DNA from: CAYORM01 sp964406375
GTDB taxonomy: Bacteria; Pseudomonadota; Alphaproteobacteria; DSM-16000; Inquilinaceae
Reading direction: 5' to 3'
NCBI GenBank assembly: GCA_964406375.1
Contig: CAYORM010000066.1
Coordinates: 1 to 16,230 of the forward strand
Length of the DNA: 16,230 nucleotides
A program made the translations under genes and the position numbers. The stretch's first letter is position 1; each line of letters opens with the position of its first letter. The notes below the pieces were generated by a model. The model saw nothing but the letters and a program-made list of their open reading frames with translations. It searched no databases and was not told the origin of the DNA. Below are positions 14,052 to 16,230 of this stretch, piece by piece.

Positions 14052-14126
14052 TGGTAGCTGGGGAGGGATTTGAACCCCCGACCAAGGGATTATGATTCCC
14101 CTGCTCTACCGCTGAGCTACCCAGCC
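14052..14126 (-). tRNA. tRNA-Met(CAT), probably elongator
   Basis: The 75-nt minus-strand sequence folds as a standard tRNA with encoded CCA. The acceptor stem is GGCTGGG/CCCAGCT, the D arm GCTCAGCGGTAGAGC, the anticodon stem GGGGA/TCCCT with loop ATCATAA (anticodon CAT), and the T arm GGGGG-TTCAAAT-CCCTC. The anticodon stem and T stem each contain a G-T pair. Bacterial initiator tRNAs have a 1-72 mismatch and a GGG/CCC anticodon stem flanking the loop; here 1-72 is a G-U pair and those G-C pairs are not in that place, so elongator Met fits better. A CAT-anticodon tRNA could also be the Ile2 species read with lysidine at C34, which I cannot fully exclude. It has its own promoter and terminator. 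Confidence 0.92.
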
Positions 14127-14139
14127 ACGAGGTGGCGTG

Positions 14140-14168
14140 CTTCTACCGGGCCGCGGGCATCGGGTCAA
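14140..14168 (-). promoter_or_regulatory. Promoter of tRNA-Met
   Basis: TTGACC (14168-14163), a 17-nt spacer and TAGAAG (14145-14140) form a good sigma-70-type promoter on the minus strand. Transcription would start a few bases before the tRNA 5' end at 14126. The -35 box matches five of six consensus bases. Confidence 0.65.
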
Positions 14169-14232
14169 GCGCTCCGTAAACGGAAATCGCGTGGAGGCGG
14201 GGCCGGCCTGCGTGGCGATGCGGCCGGTCCGC

Positions 14233-14538
14233 TCATCCCTCGTCGAGCAGCGCGGCGAGGCGCAGCAGCACGTCCATCGACCCGCCGCCGCTGATCCGGC
14301 CGGAGAGATAGGCGGCCGTCGGGGCGAGGGTGCCGTCGAGCAGCGCCTCGAGCGTCGCCGGGTCGGCGCCGAGCGTCGCTTCGGGCGCGGCCGCATCGTC
14401 GCGGCGCGGGACCGCGCCGGTGGCGTCGATCGTGAAACGGCCCTCTTCGCCGAGATCGAAGGCGATGACGGCGCCGAGCCGCTCGCTCTCTGTCATGCGG
14501 CGCAGGATGCGGTCCGACAGGGCATCGACGGCGCTCAT
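14233..14538 (-). CDS. SCP2-like sterol-carrier-fold domain protein
   Basis: The 101-residue protein is a single SCP2-like domain. Characteristic features are VIAFDLGEEGRFTIDATG, the acidic stretch after it, a 'ATLGADPATLEALLDGTLAPTAAYLSGRI' region and the C-terminal GSMDVLLRLAALL. Members bind hydrophobic ligands in other systems; the role of the short bacterial forms is unclear, and I do not assign one. Its ATG at 14538 overlaps the mnmA stop codon as ATGA, so it is probably translated by ribosomes finishing mnmA. The gene is followed by a tRNA on the same strand with its own promoter. Confidence 0.85.
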   Translation of the reverse strand: MSAVDALSDRILRRMTESERLGAVIAFDLGEEGRFTIDATGAVPRRDDAAAPEATLGADPATLEALLDGTLAPTAAYLSGRISGGGSMDVLLRLAALLDEG

Positions 14539-15725
14539 GCGGCTCCTTTCAGCGGGTTGTCCGATCGATCGCCTCGATCGGCGCAGAGGGTGGCCGAGCG
14601 GATGAAGCCGCCGCCGAGCACCCGGTCGCCCTGGTAGAAGACCGCGGCCTGGCCCGGGGCAATGCCGTGCTGCGGGGTGTGCAGGCGGAGCTCCGCCGAG
14701 CGTGCGTCAGCGCCGAGCGTCACCCGGCCGGGGGCGGCCGGCTGGGCTGAGCGCAGCTTGGCCGTCACCTCGATCCCGTCGGGGCCCGGCGCGGGGCCAA
14801 GCCAGTTGACCTCGCCGATGAGGACATGATCGCGGCCCAGCGCCGAGCGCGGCCCGACCACGACCCGCCGCCGCGGCGCGTCGATGGCGACGACATAGAG
14901 CGGCTCGGCCCCCTCCGGCCGGCCGCCGATGCCGAGCCCGCGGCGCTGGCCGATGGTGAAGTTCACGATGCCGGCATGCCGGCCGAGCACGCGGCCGTCG
15001 AGATCGACGATCTCACCGGGCGCGTCGGCCTCGGGCCGCAGCCGGCGGACGATCTCGGCATAGCGCCCCTCCGGCACGAAGCAGATGTCCTGGCTGTCCG
15101 GCTTGTCGGCGACAGGAAGGCCGAGCCGCAGGGCATGAGCGCGGGTCTCGGCCTTGGTGAAGCCGCCGATCGGGAAGCGCAGATAGTCGAGCTGCTCCCG
15201 TGTCGTCGCGAACAGGAAATAGCTCTGATCCTTCGCCGGATCGACGGCGCGATGCAGCTCCGGCCCGGCCGGCCCACGGACGCGGCGGACGTAATGGCCG
15301 GTCGCCAGCGCATCGGCGCCGAGATCGCGGGCGAAACGGAGCAGATCCTCGAACTTCACCTGCTGGTTGCAGCGGATGCACGGAACGGGAGTCTCGCCGC
15401 GCAGATAGCTGTCGGCGAAATCATCCATCACCGCCGCGCCGAAGCGCGTCTCGTAGTCGAGGACGTAATGCGGGATGCCGAGCCGGTCGGCGACGCGGCG
15501 CGCATCCCAGATGTCGACCCCGGCGCAGCAGGCACCGCGCCGGCGCAGCGCCGCCCCGTGGTCATAAAGACGCATCGTCGCGCCGATCACCTCGTATCCC
15601 GCCTCGGCCAGCAGGGCGGCGGCAACCGAGCTGTCGACCCCGCCGGACATGGCGACGACCACGCGCGCCGAGGCGGGCGGCATGCCGAGATCAAGTGGAT
15701 CGGTGGCGTCGGAGAGGCGTGTCAT
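14535..15725 (-). CDS. mnmA: tRNA-specific 2-thiouridylase MnmA
   Basis: MnmA adds sulfur to U34 of tRNA-Lys, -Glu and -Gln, activating the base with ATP in the cytoplasm. From ATG 15725 it has 396 residues. The ATP-binding PP-loop SGGVDSS is at 27-33. The catalytic cysteines align with E. coli C102 and C199: C119 in PVPCIRCNQQVKF and C215 in KPDSQDICFV. GACCAGVDIWDARRVAD, ATGHY, DQSYFLF and NFTIGQRRGLGIGG are further family hallmarks. The insert CCAGVDIWDARRVA and overall sequence resemble alphaproteobacterial MnmA. The frame stays open upstream: ATG 15758 (11 more residues) and ATG 15806 are alternatives. I prefer 15725 because the N-terminus then has the usual length before the PP-loop, but no clear ribosome-binding site settles it. 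It overlaps the SCP2-like gene by 4 bp. Confidence 0.95.
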   Translation of the reverse strand: MTRLSDATDPLDLGMPPASARVVVAMSGGVDSSVAAALLAEAGYEVIGATMRLYDHGAALRRRGACCAGVDIWDARRVADRLGIPHYVLDYETRFGAAVMDDFADSYLRGETPVPCIRCNQQVKFEDLLRFARDLGADALATGHYVRRVRGPAGPELHRAVDPAKDQSYFLFATTREQLDYLRFPIGGFTKAETRAHALRLGLPVADKPDSQDICFVPEGRYAEIVRRLRPEADAPGEIVDLDGRVLGRHAGIVNFTIGQRRGLGIGGRPEGAEPLYVVAIDAPRRRVVVGPRSALGRDHVLIGEVNWLGPAPGPDGIEVTAKLRSAQPAAPGRVTLGADARSAELRLHTPQHGIAPGQAAVFYQGDRVLGGGFIRSATLCADRGDRSDNPLKGAA

Positions 15726-15762
15726 GGGCGGTGATGGCGTTCGGCTGAACCCCAACATAGGA

Positions 15763-15780
15763 TCACCGGGCGCCCGGTGA
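15763..15780. promoter_or_regulatory. Perfect 18-bp palindrome between mnmA and the lipid kinase gene
   Basis: TCACCGGGCGCCCGGTGA reads identically on both strands. It lies 37 bp upstream of the chosen mnmA start, 4 bp upstream of the alternative ATG at 15758, and about 90 bp upstream of the kinase start. It could be an operator shared by the two divergent genes, or a hairpin in the mnmA leader. A weak leftward -10-like GATACT lies at 15802-15797, which would place the palindrome just inside the mnmA transcript. Confidence 0.5.
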
Positions 15781-15853
15781 AAGCGCTGCGGTCGGCAGTA
15801 TCGCACCGGCCGGCGCTATCGGGTGGCACAGCGTGGCCGCTCCCGATCGGCCT

Positions 15854-15860
15854 GGAGAGG
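15854..15860 (+). promoter_or_regulatory. Ribosome-binding site of the lipid kinase gene
   Basis: GGAGAGG ends 9 nt before ATG 15870 but touches ATG 15861 directly. The spacing makes 15870 the more likely start. Confidence 0.55.
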
Positions 15861-15869
15861 ATGACGCGA

Positions 15870-16230
15870 ATGCACCGGCGGATGATCCTGGTCATGCATG
15901 GCAAGGCCGCGGCGGATGAGCGCTTCCGCGCGGCGGTCGAGACGGTGCGGACCCTCGGACACAGGGTGCGGGTACTGGTGACCTGGGAGGGGGGCGACGC
16001 CCGCCTGCTGGCGCGCGAGGTACGCTGCATGGTGGAGGCCGGCGAGGCCGACACGATCGTCGCCGTCGGCGGCGACGGCACACTCAACGATCTTGTCTGG
16101 GGCGCGATGGAGAAGGGGCCGTTCCCCGATGCCGGATCACTCGCCGTCCTGCCGGCCGGTACTGCCAACGATTTCGCGCGCAGCATCGGCTTCGATCCGG
16201 CCACGCCCGAGGAGACGCTGCTGCGGATCG
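15870..16230 (+). CDS. YegS-like diacylglycerol/lipid kinase (N-terminal part, runs off the window)
   Basis: The first 120 codons of a lipid kinase of the YegS/DAGK catalytic family; the window ends before the stop codon. The nucleotide-binding motif GGDGTLND (about 67-74) and LPAGTANDFARSIG (94-107) are diagnostic, and the stretch LVTWEGGDARLLA matches E. coli YegS (RVTWEKGDAARYV). The family transfers phosphate from ATP to lipids such as phosphatidylglycerol or diacylglycerol at the inner membrane; the substrate here is unknown. The start is taken as ATG 15870 from its ribosome-binding site; ATG 15861 would add three residues. It is divergent from mnmA. Confidence 0.9.
   Translation, partial: MHRRMILVMHGKAAADERFRAAVETVRTLGHRVRVLVTWEGGDARLLAREVRCMVEAGEADTIVAVGGDGTLNDLVWGAMEKGPFPDAGSLAVLPAGTANDFARSIGFDPATPEETLLRI

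Noticed and set aside
14826..15734. A plus-strand open frame of about 302 codons opposite mnmA
   Set aside because: MnmA is unmistakable on the other strand, and the antisense product shows no domain.
15726..15806. MnmA starting at ATG 15806
   Set aside because: This adds 27 residues (beginning MRYCRPQRF) unlike any MnmA N-terminus I know, without a ribosome-binding site, and would read through the palindrome as codons.

Overview
The window (about 16.2 kb, mostly 60-70% G+C, with a few AT-rich patches) looks like the chromosome of a high-GC Gram-negative bacterium, most likely an alphaproteobacterium. The MnmA and SCP2-like proteins have an alphaproteobacterial look, and the window carries a type V autotransporter. 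The order and genus cannot be told from the sequence.

Positions 1-8835 hold a complete type I-E CRISPR-Cas locus read leftward (minus strand): cas3, cas8e (cse1/casA), cse2 (casB), cas7e (casC), cas5e (casD), cas6e (casE), cas1, cas2, a very short leader and then the array. Four identical repeats and three spacers are visible, and the array runs off the left edge. The eight genes overlap or are separated by at most 4 bp, so they are almost certainly one translationally coupled operon. Cas7e, Cas5e, Cas6e, Cse2 and Cas8e form Cascade around crRNAs cut by Cas6e, Cas3 degrades recognised DNA, and Cas1-Cas2 inserts new spacers. The 58-bp leader contains a good sigma-70-type promoter and an IHF-like site at the position expected for I-E adaptation. 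All key catalytic residues that I could locate are present, so the system looks intact.

Positions 8836-9495 form an unusually AT-rich divergent intergenic region with candidate promoters and one strong stem-loop. Positions 9496-13782 encode a large classical autotransporter: a signal peptide with a long N-region, a beta-helical passenger built of T5SS/PEP-CTERM-type repeats, and a C-terminal 12-stranded barrel ending in Phe. Part of the passenger is clearly lower in G+C than the rest.

From about 14020 onward the content is housekeeping: a hairpin terminator, an elongator tRNA-Met(CAT) on the minus strand with its own promoter, an SCP2-like sterol-carrier-fold protein overlapping mnmA (tRNA 2-thiouridylase), and, divergently, the first 120 codons of a YegS-like lipid kinase. 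The mnmA/kinase intergenic region contains a perfect 18-bp palindrome. The likely picture is an accessory block (CRISPR-Cas plus autotransporter) next to a conserved tRNA/mnmA block. I found no clearly undescribed system. The most interesting leads are the compact leader, the autotransporter's N-terminal region and base-composition mosaic, and the palindrome.
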